Of a stretch of 64,000 nucleotides of DNA, positions 32,332 to 41,961 are shown one piece after another (within the stretch, counting starts at the first letter, position 1; each line of letters opens with the position of its first letter). Location: assembly GCF_022458895.1 (NCBI RefSeq), contig NZ_JAINFL010000002.1:1054001-1118000 (forward strand), read 5' to 3'. This DNA comes from Roseihalotalea indica. Its GTDB lineage: Bacteria; Bacteroidota; Bacteroidia; Cytophagales; Cyclobacteriaceae. The notes beneath the pieces were generated by a model, which was not told where the DNA came from, did not search any database, and saw only the letters and a list, made by a program, of their open reading frames with translations. The position numbers and the translations under genes are program-made.

Positions 32332-32427
32332 ATGGCACAAAAAGTAAATATTCTGATTACCCAAGTAGCTGTTTTACTTAATTTTAAAAAAATAGTAACT
32401 TAAATCGGTTTACTAATTTACTTACCA

Positions 32428-35400
32428 ATGACACAACCTAACTCCCCGTCAGTACGATTTTTTTTTCTGATGGCACTCACTTTTACCTTCCTAGGGCTAA
32501 GCCTATGGCGATGCACCTCTCCAGGACAGGAAGCCTCCGTAAATTATGATTCTCTTTCTGATGAACAAAAGCGTTCGGCCGAATATGCACTGGCAGGCTT
32601 AGAAGTTGCCGATGATTTGCAAGCTACCCTTTTTGCTTCTGAACCGATGGTCGTTAACCCTACGAATATGGACATTGACCACCGCGGCCGGGTTTGGGTG
32701 TGCGAAGGTTACAACTATCGCCCTTCTTTAAACCCCAACAATCCGACCAAAGCTGAAGGTGACCGTATCTTGATTATGGAGGATGAAGACGGCGATGGGA
32801 AGGCTGACAAGAGTACGGTATTCTACCAGGGAAATGACGTGAATGCCGCATTAGGCATCTGGGTGATGGATAATCAGGCTATTGTATCGTGCAGCCCCAA
32901 TGTGTTCATACTGACGGATACAGATGGAGATGATAAAGCGGATAAAAAGGAAGTTCTGTTTACTGGTTTAAGTGGCGAGCAACATGACCATGCCATACAC
33001 GCTGTGGTGTTTGGCCCTGATGGTAAACTATATTTTAATTTCGGGAATGCCGGAGAACAAATTCTGGATAAAAACGGCAAGCCGGTTACCGAGCAAGCAG
33101 GTATTCCGGTATCGGCTAAAGGAGACCCCTATCGCGATGGGATGGTCTTCCGCTGTGACCCCGATGGTAGCAATTTTGAAGTGCTGGGGCATAATTTCCG
33201 AAACAACTATGAGGTGGCAGTAGACTCTTACGGTACCCTCTGGCAATCGGATAATGATGACGACGGTAATAAAGGGGTACGCATTAATTATGTGATGGAG
33301 TACGGTAATTACGGTTACCGCGATGAAATGACCGGCGAAAACTGGCGCGCTTACCGTACCGGCATGGATGATGAAATCCCTAAGCGGCACTGGCACCAGA
33401 ATGATCCGGGAGTTGTACCGAACCTGTTGCAAACCGGGGCAGGTTCCCCCACGGGAATTTTAGTATACGAAGGAGATCTGTTGCCCGAGCGTTTTCATAA
33501 TCAGATTATTCATGCGGATGCGGGTCCCAATGTGGTGCGGTCTTATCCCGTAGAGGTAGATGGCGCAGGATACGCTGCTACTATTGACAACATCGTTACG
33601 GGTAAAGATCAATGGTTTCGCCCTTCTGATGTCTGCATTGCCCCCGATGGCTCTCTGTTTATTGCTGACTGGTACGATCCCGGTGTGGGTGGACACCAAA
33701 TGGGAGACCAGCAGCAGGGACGTATTTACCGTATCGCCCCCAAAGGAGAATCCAGCAAGGGGTTTTCATCTAAAAAGATCTACAATGTACCGGAGCTGGA
33801 TGTGTCTTCAGCCGAAGGTGCCATTGAAGGGTTAAAGAATCCGAACCTATCCGTACGCTACCTGGCCTGGAAACAATTACATGAAATGGGTGAGCAGGCA
33901 GAGCCAGCCCTGGCAGAACTTGCTAAATCAGATAATCCACGGTATCAGTCTCGGGCCCTTTGGTTACTAAGCAAACTAGAAGGAAAAGGAAAGCAGTATG
34001 TTGATCAGGCGTTACAATCCGAAGACCCAAACCTGAGAATTGCCGGTATTCGTATGGCTCGCGAACGAGGTGACGATATAATGCCAATATTGCAGGAAAT
34101 GGTTAAAGATGAGTTACCGCAGGTACGTCGGGAGGTGGCTCTGGCACTTCGATATATAGATTCACCGGAAGCCGATGAGGTGTGGGCCACACTGGCCGCC
34201 CAGCACGATGGGAAAGACCGATGGTACCTGGAAGCTCTGGGTATTGGTGCCGACCTGCACGCCGAGTCACGGTTTACGGCCTGGATGAATCAGATCGGAG
34301 AAGACTGGAATACTTCAGCCGGGCGTGATATTATCTGGCGCATGCGTAACAAAGAAACTATCCCCTTGCTATCCGAACTCATTGAGGACTCTGAAGCTAA
34401 TACCTATCAGGACCGCCTCCGTTACTTCCGGGCTTTTGACTTTCATCTTGATCCTTCTAAACAGGAAATTCTCGCTGGTTTGGCTGTTCAGCAACATCCT
34501 AATCAGGAAGAAATTACGTTGCTGGCGTTAAATCATATTGATACCGAGCGAGTAAAGCGCTCACCTCAGTTGAAAACCGCTCTCAAAACATCTTTGGATA
34601 AAGTAAAAGGAAGTCAGGAGTATATTGAATTGATCAAACGCTACGAGCTGAAAGATCATCAGGCAGCTCTGTTGGCCCTGGCAATGGAAAAGCCGGAAGA
34701 ATCAGTAGGGGTAGAAGCCGCTAAACTTTTGCTCGATTTTGAAGGGGAAGCGCTTGCCCAGAACGTACTAGATAAAGGCAGTCCAGAAGAAAGAACTGCC
34801 CTTATTCAGGCGCTGAAGCGAGTAAGTAACGAGAAGTCTACCGACGTCCTGCAAAGCGTTATCGTTGATCTTGACAAGCCTTTAGCAGTGCGTCAGGAAG
34901 CGGTAATGGCTTTCGCTGGCGACTGGCGTGGCGAAAACCGGTTACTTGATATTGTAAAAAGCGGCGATCTAAATGCTGATTTAGATTCAACGGCGGCAAA
35001 AGTGTTTTCTATGGCTATGCGAAACTCTATTTACGAAGAAGGTGCGCTTTTGCTAGGACTGGACCGAGAGACTACGGACCTGCCACCCATTAAAGAATTA
35101 GTGGCTTTGGATGGCGACCCTGCTCATGGGCAAACGGTATTTGCTCAATACTGCCAAAATTGCCACATAGTGAATGAGCAGGGAGTGGATTATGGTCCGG
35201 CTTTATCTGAGATCGGCGATAAACTTACCAAAGATGCTTTGTATGTATCAATTCTGGAGCCTTCGAGGGGCGTTAGTTTTGGGTATGAGGGCTACATCTT
35301 AAAGCTTACCGATGGTAGTGAGGTGACTGGATATATTTTAAGTAAAACCGAAGACGAAGTGCAATTACGCATGTACGGTGGACGAACGGAGACCTATCCC

Positions 35401-35550
35401 AGAGCACAAGTTGCTTCTATAGAAGAGATGGATCAATCGCTGATGTTTGACAATCTGGAGCGTAGTATGAGCCAGGAAGATTTGGTCTCTTTAGTGGCAT
35501 ATTTGACAACTTTAAAGAAAGGGAATTCTTCTATTAGTTTGAATAAGTAG
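32428..35550 (+). CDS. Large lipoprotein: PVC-type dehydrogenase/propeller + HEAT repeats + cytochrome c
   Basis: 1,040 residues. The N-terminus (MTQPNSPSVRFFFLMALTFT...FLGLSLWRC) ends in a lipobox. Residues ~50-440 form the 'membrane-bound dehydrogenase' propeller (LFASEPMVVNPTNMDIDHRG, WVCEGYNYRP, EDEDGDGKADKSTVFYQG). HEAT-like repeats run to ~870 (SARALWLLSKLEG-type helices, LPQVRREVALALRYIDSPEA). A cytochrome c domain begins at ~890, with the haem motif CQNCH at residues 909-913 and DYGPALSEIGDK after it; an axial Met is probably in the last 100 residues. Known from Planctomycetes, Verrucomicrobia and Bacteroidota; assumed periplasmic sugar or polyol oxidation, unproven. Stand-alone gene. 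Confidence 0.88.
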   Translation: MTQPNSPSVRFFFLMALTFTFLGLSLWRCTSPGQEASVNYDSLSDEQKRSAEYALAGLEVADDLQATLFASEPMVVNPTNMDIDHRGRVWVCEGYNYRPSLNPNNPTKAEGDRILIMEDEDGDGKADKSTVFYQGNDVNAALGIWVMDNQAIVSCSPNVFILTDTDGDDKADKKEVLFTGLSGEQHDHAIHAVVFGPDGKLYFNFGNAGEQILDKNGKPVTEQAGIPVSAKGDPYRDGMVFRCDPDGSNFEVLGHNFRNNYEVAVDSYGTLWQSDNDDDGNKGVRINYVMEYGNYGYRDEMTGENWRAYRTGMDDEIPKRHWHQNDPGVVPNLLQTGAGSPTGILVYEGDLLPERFHNQIIHADAGPNVVRSYPVEVDGAGYAATIDNIVTGKDQWFRPSDVCIAPDGSLFIADWYDPGVGGHQMGDQQQGRIYRIAPKGESSKGFSSKKIYNVPELDVSSAEGAIEGLKNPNLSVRYLAWKQLHEMGEQAEPALAELAKSDNPRYQSRALWLLSKLEGKGKQYVDQALQSEDPNLRIAGIRMARERGDDIMPILQEMVKDELPQVRREVALALRYIDSPEADEVWATLAAQHDGKDRWYLEALGIGADLHAESRFTAWMNQIGEDWNTSAGRDIIWRMRNKETIPLLSELIEDSEANTYQDRLRYFRAFDFHLDPSKQEILAGLAVQQHPNQEEITLLALNHIDTERVKRSPQLKTALKTSLDKVKGSQEYIELIKRYELKDHQAALLALAMEKPEESVGVEAAKLLLDFEGEALAQNVLDKGSPEERTALIQALKRVSNEKSTDVLQSVIVDLDKPLAVRQEAVMAFAGDWRGENRLLDIVKSGDLNADLDSTAAKVFSMAMRNSIYEEGALLLGLDRETTDLPPIKELVALDGDPAHGQTVFAQYCQNCHIVNEQGVDYGPALSEIGDKLTKDALYVSILEPSRGVSFGYEGYILKLTDGSEVTGYILSKTEDEVQLRMYGGRTETYPRAQVASIEEMDQSLMFDNLERSMSQEDLVSLVAYLTTLKKGNSSISLNK

Positions 35551-35674
35551 TGAGGTGTAGAACATTTATAGCAGTCATGAGTTCTAATGTTGCGCTTGCT
35601 TAAAGCTTTAGCGTAAGTATATTTTTTTGCAAAACTTATTTTTTTAATTTCTAACCAAACTTAACTACACAGCT

Positions 35675-35929
35675 ATGAGTATTTTAGCATGGATTGTCGT
35701 CGGATTAATTGCCGGAGCTATTGCCAAATGGATTATGCCAGGTGACGACCCGGGAGGGTTTATTGTCACAATTTTAATTGGTATTGCCGGTGCCTTGATT
35801 GGCGGGTTTTTAGCCCAAAATTTACTTGGAGTGGCCTCCGGTGGATTCAACTTTACTACCCTTTTAGTGGCTATTGGTGGGGCAGTACTATTACTGTTTC
35901 TATACAGGCTTATAAAAGGTAGGGCCTAG
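35675..35929 (+). CDS. GlsB/YeaQ/YmgE family stress-response membrane protein
   Basis: 84 residues, three hydrophobic helices rich in glycine: ILAWIVVGLIAGAIAKWIM, GFIVTILIGIAGALIGGFLA and TLLVAIGGAVLLLFLYRLI. The PGDDPGGF loop after the first helix is the family hallmark. Function unknown; E. coli relatives are stress-induced. Terminator follows. Confidence 0.93.
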   Translation: MSILAWIVVGLIAGAIAKWIMPGDDPGGFIVTILIGIAGALIGGFLAQNLLGVASGGFNFTTLLVAIGGAVLLLFLYRLIKGRA

Positions 35930-35952
35930 CCAAAAGATATATAAGTAGATAA

Positions 35953-35981
35953 AAGCCAGCCTTAGTCAGCTGGCTTTTTTT
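35953..35981 (+). terminator. Rho-independent terminator
   Basis: AAAGCCAGC / GCTGGCTTT stem with loop CTTAGTCA, continuing into a run of T's. Confidence 0.85.
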
Positions 35982-36109
35982 ATATCCACTCTGAGAACTT
36001 TATTGTTGCCTTACCGCCTCAACTATGATTAATATCCAGCTAAATTTGCCGCCCAGCGCGGTTGGCATAGAATTGCTACATATTTATTTCTAACACCAAC
36101 ATTTGTAAT

Positions 36110-36418
36110 ATGGGACTTTTAGATTTTTTCAAAAACACGAAGAAAGAAGAGCAACCAAAAAAAGAAAGACCTTTTGAAGGCTCATGGGATGCAGATACGT
36201 TAGCAGATGACAAGCGCCAAGCAGAGAGCGTTGCGGCTAAACAATATCACGTGGTGCAGGACGGTGAATCTCTCTCAAAAATAGCGGAGAAGTATTATAA
36301 TGACGCTAATCGCTGGCAGGTTATCCACGATGCTAACCAAGAGGAGATAGAAAACCCCGACCTGATTCATCCTGGGCAACGATTATACATTCCCGAAATT
36401 GGCGAGCCTCAATCGTAA
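36110..36418 (+). CDS. LysM domain protein
   Basis: 102 residues. The first half is charged and disordered (MGLLDFFKNTKKEEQPKKER). A single LysM domain occupies ~45-97: YHVVQDGESLSKIAEKYYND, then WQVIHDANQEEI and LIHPGQRLYIPE. There is no signal peptide, so like YgaU/LysM-BON relatives it may act in the cytoplasm or periplasm through an unknown route. No BON domain is present. Confidence 0.9.
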   Translation: MGLLDFFKNTKKEEQPKKERPFEGSWDADTLADDKRQAESVAAKQYHVVQDGESLSKIAEKYYNDANRWQVIHDANQEEIENPDLIHPGQRLYIPEIGEPQS

Positions 36419-36433
36419 TTATCTTTATAGGCT

Positions 36434-37129
36434 CTAATTAAATTGATAAGGGCAGGGAATGGTCCAGAAGGTGTAGCTTAACGATACGCCAATAAAGTAA
36501 TACCAGTCCTTATCATAACGATTGCCGTACTCATAATTCTTAACTGGCAACTCGCTGTCTGATATATTATCAATGTAATCGAAAAATGTTTTGCGGATAC
36601 CCGCTTCTGCTGAAAGCGTAAGTTCGCGATTAAGAATATACTTGAAGCCCAATCCCAGTGGAATTACCGGTTGAGTTCTGCTATATGATTGGGTCTGTTC
36701 TTCATGAGGGCTAAAATAGGAAACCCCTGCTCCCAGAAAGAAGTAAGGTGACCAACGCAGTAAGTTGATATTTTTTTTATAATCCAGGAAGTGATATTCC
36801 ATCAACGCTGAAAACTCTATTACAAAAGTGCTGAAAGAGGTGTCGCGTTGCTGGGCTAGCGCATCAAATGGTGGAGTATCTGAGCCATGTAGCCCCCCAA
36901 ACATAAGATTGCCACGAAGACTAAAATAATCATTGAAGTTTCGGCGGTAAAGCAAAAATCCGCCGGGTCTGGTGTTTCTTATACCAAACTCTCGAACAAT
37001 ATCTCCTGTGTAATTTGTCCCCCCGATGCCGGCGCCTATCTCATTTTTCTGGGCAAAAAGGTCAGTAGTACCCATTAATACAATAAAAAAGATAGTGCAG
37101 AGCGTGCCTCTATGATATTTCATATTCAA
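36434..37129 (-). CDS. Outer-membrane beta-barrel protein, DUF6089-like
   Basis: 231 residues. Signal peptide up to TTDLFAQ, then a short OmpA-like barrel: IGAGIGGTNYTGDIVREFGI, FLLYRRNFNDYFSLRGNLMF, YFFLGAGVSYFSPH, LGLGFKYILNRELTLSAEAG and a last strand ending in DWYYFIGVSLSYTFW. It is the second of two related proteins in tandem. This family sits beside nadK and includes PorG, an outer-membrane component of the type IX secretion system in Porphyromonas; homology to PorG is an inference from family and neighbourhood. Confidence 0.82.
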   Translation of the reverse strand: MNMKYHRGTLCTIFFIVLMGTTDLFAQKNEIGAGIGGTNYTGDIVREFGIRNTRPGGFLLYRRNFNDYFSLRGNLMFGGLHGSDTPPFDALAQQRDTSFSTFVIEFSALMEYHFLDYKKNINLLRWSPYFFLGAGVSYFSPHEEQTQSYSRTQPVIPLGLGFKYILNRELTLSAEAGIRKTFFDYIDNISDSELPVKNYEYGNRYDKDWYYFIGVSLSYTFWTIPCPYQFN

Positions 37130-37207
37130 AACTAGCGAATTATTTATTTTGCCATCTTACCTATAACAGAAAAATTCGCGGCTTTGGTATGTAAGGCGAT
37201 TGAAAAC

Positions 37208-38326
37208 TTACCGAGGGCGCATACCTGCGGAAGAGAATGGGCTGCGGCCTATCATAAAAACCAGCCGTATTGTGGTAGTGAGATAGACATCGTTTTCATT
37301 TGGGCTTCCTCGCTGGGCACCTTCTTGACCATACCCCGGTAAATGAACATATTCTATGCCGTCGGCGCCAGTATATGTAGCTAAGTTAGTATTAAGATTA
37401 GAATCGCGTGTGAACAATTCTTCGCGAGATCCACCCGACTGTGCATCTACTGGCTCTAACGACCTGTCTGACATAATCTTGGCCAGTTCACTAGAGAGCG
37501 TCCCTTTATCTACATAATTACCACTAATATCATCCAGATAATCAGTAAACAGAAAGCGATAGTTTACTTCAGCCTCTAGGTCCATGACTTGATTGATACG
37601 AAATCGCACTCCTACACCTACCGGAATACTCAGTGCAATACTGCCATATTCCTGCCCCTCAGTTTTAAGCGGGCGCAGCGGAACCCATTCGCCTGATTGG
37701 GGAATGTTTTCGGCGGTAAGAGGGGCATTGGGCGACAGAATAGCTTCTGAAGGAACTAGACCTTTTGGATTGTGATGAAATACAGAAACCCCTCCAAAAA
37801 CATACGGGGTAAATGACTGGCGTAAAGTTACGGTGTATGGATTAGGGAAAATGTCATACACAGCCACAATAGACAAATCCTTAATATTATTACGAAATTG
37901 CAGGTTGCGGGCATAGCGGTAGATATCATCACGATTATCCGGGTCGGCTACCTGATAGTCATTACTACTAATACGGCCCCACATAAAAGCAGCTCGTGCT
38001 GATAAAGATTTTCCAAATCGAACGGTAGATGAAATGCCAATTCCCGGGCGGGTAAACGAGATGTCCGTACTTACGATCGCTGATTTGGGAGCGATATCAC
38101 CAAAGTAATTAAGCGCGTTAACAGAGACGCCTAACGTAACGTACTGTTTTGCATTGGCAAAGCGCAGCTTTCTACCGGTAAACTGAGTTGTTCGGTTATT
38201 CTGGTTTCGATAAAGCCTTTTCCTTTTACGATTCTGTGCTGTACTATCACTGGGATTTGCACAAATTAATAGTACAATTATACACAAGTAGCTAAGGAAG
38301 TACGAACAAAAACGGCTATTTCGCAT
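37208..38326 (-). CDS. Outer-membrane beta-barrel protein, DUF6089-like (longer paralogue)
   Basis: Start set at ATG 38326 (MRNSRFCSYFLSYLCIIVLL), 372 residues, because the longer frame overlaps the end of nadK. Signal peptide to SDSTAQ, a basic stretch (NRKRKRLYRNQNNR), then barrel strands resembling its neighbour: LGVSVNALNYFGDIAPKSAI, ARAAFMWGRISSNDYQ, FTPYVFGGVSVFHHNPKG and VGVGVRFRINQVMDLEAEVN. An extended loop region with GADGIEYVHLPGYG precedes the final strand. Same operon as nadK; possible PorG-like role in secretion. Confidence 0.82.
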   Translation of the reverse strand: MRNSRFCSYFLSYLCIIVLLICANPSDSTAQNRKRKRLYRNQNNRTTQFTGRKLRFANAKQYVTLGVSVNALNYFGDIAPKSAIVSTDISFTRPGIGISSTVRFGKSLSARAAFMWGRISSNDYQVADPDNRDDIYRYARNLQFRNNIKDLSIVAVYDIFPNPYTVTLRQSFTPYVFGGVSVFHHNPKGLVPSEAILSPNAPLTAENIPQSGEWVPLRPLKTEGQEYGSIALSIPVGVGVRFRINQVMDLEAEVNYRFLFTDYLDDISGNYVDKGTLSSELAKIMSDRSLEPVDAQSGGSREELFTRDSNLNTNLATYTGADGIEYVHLPGYGQEGAQRGSPNENDVYLTTTIRLVFMIGRSPFSSAGMRPR

Positions 38327-38397
38327 AAAAAATGATAAATTGCTGACAGTCAGAACAATTTTACTTCGATTATAATGGTGAAACAAGCAATTGCTCA

Positions 38398-39273
38398 TTA
38401 ATTTCTTACATCTAATCCCCAATTTAATTTCTGGCGTAAAGTTTCCAAAAAGTCATCACCAATAAACTTTACTAATTTTACCTGAAAAGAAGTTTTCTCT
38501 ATCTGAAAAGACTCTTCAGTAGAGATAGCGTACGATCGTGAGTCAAGAGCTAGTAAATAACTATCACTACGGCTCTCCACTTGAATAGTGATTCTGCTGC
38601 TATCGGAAACTACTAAAGGCCGCACTGTTAAATTATGCGGACTAATAGGAGTAATAATCAAATTATTAGATTGAGGGGATACTACAGGGCCACCACAACT
38701 TAAAGAGTATCCGGTGGAACCTGTAGGGGTAGAGATGATCAATCCGTCTGCCCAATATGAATTAAGGAAGCGGTCATCCAGATAAGCATGCGCTACAATC
38801 ATGCTGGATGAATCCTTCTTAATAACAGTTAGTTCATTCAGAGCAAAATTAAGGTGGGAAGGAATGTCTTGTAATAACTGAGTCTTTACTAAGGTGCGAA
38901 GGTCATACGAATAACGTCCCTGAAATAGAGCCTCAATAGCATTAGTAATCTGATGTTGAGAAACTGTGGCTAAAAAACCCAACCGGCCAATGTTAATACC
39001 TAAAATTGGAATCTCTTGGGCCCGGACATGGGTAACAGTTTCCAGAAGGGTGCCATCACCCCCAATGCTGATCACGAAGTCTACATCAGAGACACCCTCA
39101 TCTGCCAGATAGATAGATTCAGGGATAATTTCTGAAGAAGATTCTTTTAAAAGTGTATGAAGAATATCCGAGATTTTTATTTGGGCACGGCGCTGGGTTA
39201 ATGCTGACAGCAAATGCTGAATGCAGGGAAGGGTACCTTCATCAACTTTTCTTCCGTGGATAGCAAATCTCAT
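38398..39273 (-). CDS. nadK: NAD kinase
   Basis: 291 residues. The diphosphate-binding motif is FVISIGGDGTLLETV (GGDGT at residues 71-75), followed by LGINIGRLGFLATV. The second signature NELTVIKKDSSSMIVAHAYL and the conserved GLIISTPTGSTGYSLSCGGP are present. It phosphorylates NAD to NADP with ATP. Eleven bases after the CBS gene; the CBS-nadK order is common in Bacteroidota. Confidence 0.97.
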   Translation of the reverse strand: MRFAIHGRKVDEGTLPCIQHLLSALTQRRAQIKISDILHTLLKESSSEIIPESIYLADEGVSDVDFVISIGGDGTLLETVTHVRAQEIPILGINIGRLGFLATVSQHQITNAIEALFQGRYSYDLRTLVKTQLLQDIPSHLNFALNELTVIKKDSSSMIVAHAYLDDRFLNSYWADGLIISTPTGSTGYSLSCGGPVVSPQSNNLIITPISPHNLTVRPLVVSDSSRITIQVESRSDSYLLALDSRSYAISTEESFQIEKTSFQVKLVKFIGDDFLETLRQKLNWGLDVRN

Positions 39274-39284
39274 TCATAGCAAGG

Positions 39285-39950
39285 TTAAATATCCAGATAT
39301 CGCAAAAGCGCATCCAAGCGCTCCTTTTCATAGGATGCAACAGTTTCTTCCTGAAAAAGAGAAACCACCTGATAATTGAACCGCTCTAGTGTAGCTACAA
39401 TTCTGGAAGCATCTTTTCTATCTAGCTTTAATGTTACCTGTATAAGGGTAGGGTCAGTGGCATTGTTTCGTAAATAACAGCCCATAACTTTTACTCCATC
39501 TGCCTCAATAAGGCGGGTAATTTCAGCCAGAGAATAATCAATCATCTTCAGCGATATTTCAATAACGCTGCCTGGCGACTGAACTGCAGTGGTCTGAGCA
39601 AAAGCCCGAAGCAGGTCCTGAGCGACAATAGCACCCAGAAACTCGTTCTTTTCATCTAGCACAGCAAGCATAGACTGGTCACATTCAGAAAAAGCTTTCA
39701 CAACCTCGTAGAAGTGCTGGTTCGCGTGCACTACACATTTAGTAGGATCTAACTGGTACTCACCTATACTGTTATGATCAAAAAGATCATCAAAAAGCAT
39801 ATCGCTATTAATGAACCCTTTAAACTGTCCATCATCTACTACCGGCAACTGCATTACACTTAAGTCATCTAACAGAGAAGTTGCCTTCGCAATATTATCC
39901 TCAGCTTTTAAAGCCGGAATCAGGGGGCTAATAAAATTATAGGCAATCAT
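39285..39950 (-). CDS. CBS domain protein
   Basis: 221 residues with two CBS motifs: the first from NFISPLIPALKAEDNIAKAT to VDDGQFKGFINSDMLFDDL, the second from DPTKCVVHANQHFYEVVKAF to LDEKNEFLGAIVAQDLLRAF. The C-terminal ~80 residues (IEISLKMIDYSLAEITRLIE) have an ACT-like character. It probably senses adenine nucleotides and may modulate the neighbouring NAD kinase, but this is inferred only from conserved neighbourhood. Start overlaps the hydrolase stop by four bases. Confidence 0.9.
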   Translation of the reverse strand: MIAYNFISPLIPALKAEDNIAKATSLLDDLSVMQLPVVDDGQFKGFINSDMLFDDLFDHNSIGEYQLDPTKCVVHANQHFYEVVKAFSECDQSMLAVLDEKNEFLGAIVAQDLLRAFAQTTAVQSPGSVIEISLKMIDYSLAEITRLIEADGVKVMGCYLRNNATDPTLIQVTLKLDRKDASRIVATLERFNYQVVSLFQEETVASYEKERLDALLRYLDI

Positions 39951-40711
39951 ACAAATGTGGGTTCTTCCAAAAATTCTTCTAAGATGTCATTAAACTTGTC
40001 AGGTTGTTCCATCATAGGAGCATGACAGCAATGATCGATAAAGCGTAGTGTAGAATTAGGAATTAGCCGGTGAAAATCATGAGCCACCATAGGGGGAGTA
40101 ATAGTATCGTTCAGGCCCCAAATCAGTAACGTAGGTGCTTCAATACGATGAAGCTCATCTGCCATATTGTGCCGCTGCGCCGACTTGGCAATGGCTACAA
40201 TAGACATACATTTAGGAATACTACTTACGGTTTCAAAAATTTCATCGATATATCCCTTACTGATTGTTTCGGGATCGTAAAAGGTGTATTCAACGCGTTC
40301 TTTAATGTATTCGTAATTACCTCGTTTAGGAAATGAGCCCCCCATAGAATTCTCAAACAACCCGGAGCTGCCTGTCAGAATCAGACGTTTTACTAAAGAC
40401 GGGTTGGCAATAGTAAAAATCAAACCTATATGTCCTCCCAGGGAATTTCCCATCACGGTGAGGTCTTTCAGCTCCATCTGGGCTACAAATTTTTCCAGAA
40501 AAGAATGAAGACCCTCTAAACCTGCTTTACGAACGGGCATTTCGTAAACGGGCAGCATGGGTATTAAAATTCGGTAACGATGCCTGAAGTGCTGAATAAC
40601 ACCATCCCAATTGCTCAATGCTCCAAAAAGACCATGTAACAATAGCATGGTATCTCCTTCGCCTTCATCCATATAACGATATCCGTTTAGTTCGTATATC
40701 TGATATTCCAT
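39947..40711 (-). CDS. Alpha/beta-fold hydrolase
   Basis: Start chosen at ATG 40711 (MEYQIYELNGYRYMDEGEGD), 254 residues. The oxyanion region is LLLHGLFGALSNW, the nucleophile elbow VMGNSLGGHIGL, the acid is Asp in LLIWGLNDTITPP and the His is in IDHCCHAPMMEQP. Fold is that of carboxylesterase/C-C hydrolases. No specific substrate. First gene of a hydrolase-CBS-nadK-DUF6089-DUF6089 operon. Confidence 0.9.
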   Translation of the reverse strand: MEYQIYELNGYRYMDEGEGDTMLLLHGLFGALSNWDGVIQHFRHRYRILIPMLPVYEMPVRKAGLEGLHSFLEKFVAQMELKDLTVMGNSLGGHIGLIFTIANPSLVKRLILTGSSGLFENSMGGSFPKRGNYEYIKERVEYTFYDPETISKGYIDEIFETVSSIPKCMSIVAIAKSAQRHNMADELHRIEAPTLLIWGLNDTITPPMVAHDFHRLIPNSTLRFIDHCCHAPMMEQPDKFNDILEEFLEEPTFV

Positions 40712-40862
40712 TTTTAGTGTATTGATATTATTCTGCTGGCAGGAAAAATACATAATTCAGGAGTGCGAAACAATCCTGCTATTTTAAGCACCCTGTTTAG
40801 TAAACACAAAGTCCAGTCCAATACGTTTACAATGACCGGAATTGTATACAATAATGTAATGA

Positions 40863-41390
40863 TTAAGACTGTTTTTCTTTGAAAAAGTTGTCTATTGTCT
40901 TAACCATCTCTTCTACTGCCGGAAACCACAGAATAATCTGATTGATGACGGCTGAAGAAAAAGGACGTAAATAAGAGTACGACTGACTATCTGCTAAGAG
41001 GTCTACTTCAATATCGGCCCAATCGAGAGCAGCTAGAAATAAACTAATCCCAAAAGCCCACTTTACTACACCCAAGGCAGCCCCCAGCAGTTCGTCTGCG
41101 AAGCCAATAGGTGTGAGGCGTATAATGCTTTTGAGCAGCCGCCCGAGAATGGCAAAAGCTACAACAATGACAATGAAAGTAAGTATAAATGCTCCAATAG
41201 GTAGCAGATTACTTTCAGTATCAAAGTGCGCGCTGAGCCAGATGGTAGATTGCGGCAAAAAGTGGAGTGCGCCAATAATTGCTACCACAAAACCTACTAG
41301 GGCAATTACTTCTAGTAAAATCCCTTTTTTGTAACCGCGGTAGGCTCCAAAAAAGAGAATAATCAAAATGGCCCAGTCCCATCCGTTCAC
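40863..41390 (-). CDS. CvpA family membrane protein
   Basis: 175 residues with four transmembrane helices starting WDWAILIILFFGAYRGYKKG; the sequence up to GILLEVIALVGFVVAIIGAL is typical CvpA. GTG start at 41390, two bases after the yqeY stop. In E. coli CvpA is needed for colicin V production and helps with envelope stress; the molecular role is unclear. Confidence 0.9.
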   Translation of the reverse strand: MNGWDWAILIILFFGAYRGYKKGILLEVIALVGFVVAIIGALHFLPQSTIWLSAHFDTESNLLPIGAFILTFIVIVVAFAILGRLLKSIIRLTPIGFADELLGAALGVVKWAFGISLFLAALDWADIEVDLLADSQSYSYLRPFSSAVINQIILWFPAVEEMVKTIDNFFKEKQS

Positions 41391-41392
41391 AA

Positions 41393-41845
41393 CTACTGCG
41401 TCAATAACTGCCTAGTGATGGTAGACATGGTTTTTCCATCAGCTCTGCCCGCAAATTTCTGAGAAGCAATACCCATAACCTTTCCCATATCCTGCATGCC
41501 GTGAGCACCTTCTTCTTGTATGATTTGCTGAAGAGCTTTTTTTACTTCTTCTTCGGTCATAGGCTGCGGAAGATAACGGTTGATGACTTCCAATTCTGAG
41601 CGCTCTTTGGCTGCTAGATCTTCCCGGCCCTGTTGCTCAAATGTTTCCAATGACTCTTTCCGTTGCTTGGCCGCTTTTGTCAACAGCTGCATCTCCGTGG
41701 CTTCCGATAAGCCTTCACCGGCACCTTTTTCTGTTTCGGCCAGAAGAATCATAGACTTGATACCCCGCAAAGCACGTAAGGTGTCTTGGTCTTTAGCGCG
41801 CATGGCATCTTTAATGTCGGATTCAATTTGCTGTTTAAGACTCAT
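41393..41845 (-). CDS. GatB/YqeY domain protein
   Basis: Start at ATG 41845 (MSLKQQIESDIKDAMRAKDQ), 150 residues. The all-helical YqeY fold is clear: LRALRGIKSMILLAETEKGA, AAKQRKESLETFEQQGREDL, then VINRYLPQPMTEEEVKKALQ and GMQDMGKVMGIASQKFAGRA. It resembles the tRNA-binding tail of GatB and may bind tRNA or replication proteins; the role is not established. Coupled to cvpA. Confidence 0.93.
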   Translation of the reverse strand: MSLKQQIESDIKDAMRAKDQDTLRALRGIKSMILLAETEKGAGEGLSEATEMQLLTKAAKQRKESLETFEQQGREDLAAKERSELEVINRYLPQPMTEEEVKKALQQIIQEEGAHGMQDMGKVMGIASQKFAGRADGKTMSTITRQLLTQ

Positions 41846-41961
41846 GATCTCTTTGCTAAGTTGTGAAAGTTGTTCGATATTGGTTGCCCAATATTCGCTA
41901 ACATTTTCAGAATAAAACCTGAAAATCATTTTAGATTTCAAGTATACATAAATTTGGAGTA

